From contig CAYGID010000017.1 in NCBI GenBank assembly GCA_964349835.1, positions 1 to 34,686 on the forward strand: a stretch of 34,686 bases of DNA. Direction: 5' to 3'. Both the position numbers and the translations under genes were made by a program. This DNA is from JAQVSH01 sp964349835. GTDB lineage: Bacteria > Bacteroidota > Bacteroidia > Bacteroidales > UBA4181. This document shows, one piece after another, positions 34,544-34,686 of this stretch (within the stretch, counting starts at the first letter, position 1; each line of letters starts with the position of its first letter). The notes under the pieces were generated by a model. The model did no database searches. It worked only from the letters and a program-made list of their open reading frames with translations, and was not told the DNA's origin.

Positions 34544-34686
34544 CCGAACAAAATTGATTTTTAAAGGTCGGATGGAGCTCGCATGTTGATTTTTTTCATG
34601 CCAGTTTGCGTTTTGAGAATAACATGCTCGGTTCATTTTCTGTGATTTTACATGATTGTTAATGCGCATATAATGAATGACTCTAA

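Overview
The window looks like a chromosomal segment from a member of the Bacteroidota, most likely order Bacteroidales. The evidence is the -33 TTTG / -7 TAnnTTTG style of promoter, Bacteroidales-type glycoside hydrolases, a Bacteroidota-type CusA with large insertions, and an AAA_14/DUF4143 ATPase. Genus cannot be fixed from the sequence alone. No rRNA, tRNA, CRISPR array, insertion sequence or SusC/SusD pair was recognised.

Left part (1-11883, + strand). An AraC/GyrI-type regulator enters from the left edge and ends at a strong bidirectional terminator. Next comes a GT39-like membrane glycosyltransferase that carries two separate in-frame tandem repeats. A good promoter then precedes a five-gene run: cystathionine beta-synthase-like enzyme, cystathionine gamma-lyase-like enzyme, and a complete CusA-CusC-CusB heavy-metal efflux system. 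The pump's outer-membrane subunit has a Met/Ser/Gly-rich insert. Its adaptor has metal-binding domains at both ends.

Middle (11885-18718). A large secreted LamG/Ig-like/GH127 beta-L-arabinofuranosidase on the minus strand ends one base from the end of cusB; its promoter overlaps a perfect 9-bp inverted repeat. Divergently lie a small von Willebrand A protein and a WYL regulator. Between the WYL gene and an AAA_14/DUF4143 ATPase is a decay zone holding the 3' end of a HipA-like gene (+) and the broken 3' end of an NTF2/SnoaL-like gene (-). Repeated ATTGCA motifs sit in front of the ATPase gene.

Right part (18749-34543, all minus strand). A tight ten-gene run is best read as a beta-mannan / galacto(gluco)mannan utilisation operon. 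In transcription order it encodes an esterase, a bimodular GH30-like + GH26 protein, a GH27 alpha-galactosidase, a GH26 mannanase, a GH2 enzyme, a serine hydrolase, a GH130 mannosylglucose phosphorylase, a GPH/MFS sugar symporter, a GH94 cellobiose phosphorylase and an AGE-family cellobiose 2-epimerase. The first six proteins have signal peptides; the three intracellular enzymes do not. This fits outside cleavage and debranching, import of the disaccharide, epimerisation of mannobiose to mannosylglucose, and phosphorolysis to mannose-1-phosphate plus glucose. That last route is known from Bacteroides fragilis.

The most unusual points are an apparent in-frame deletion of nearly 200 residues in the GH94 gene, removing the phosphate-binding loop region, and the two-catalytic-domain GH30-like/GH26 protein.
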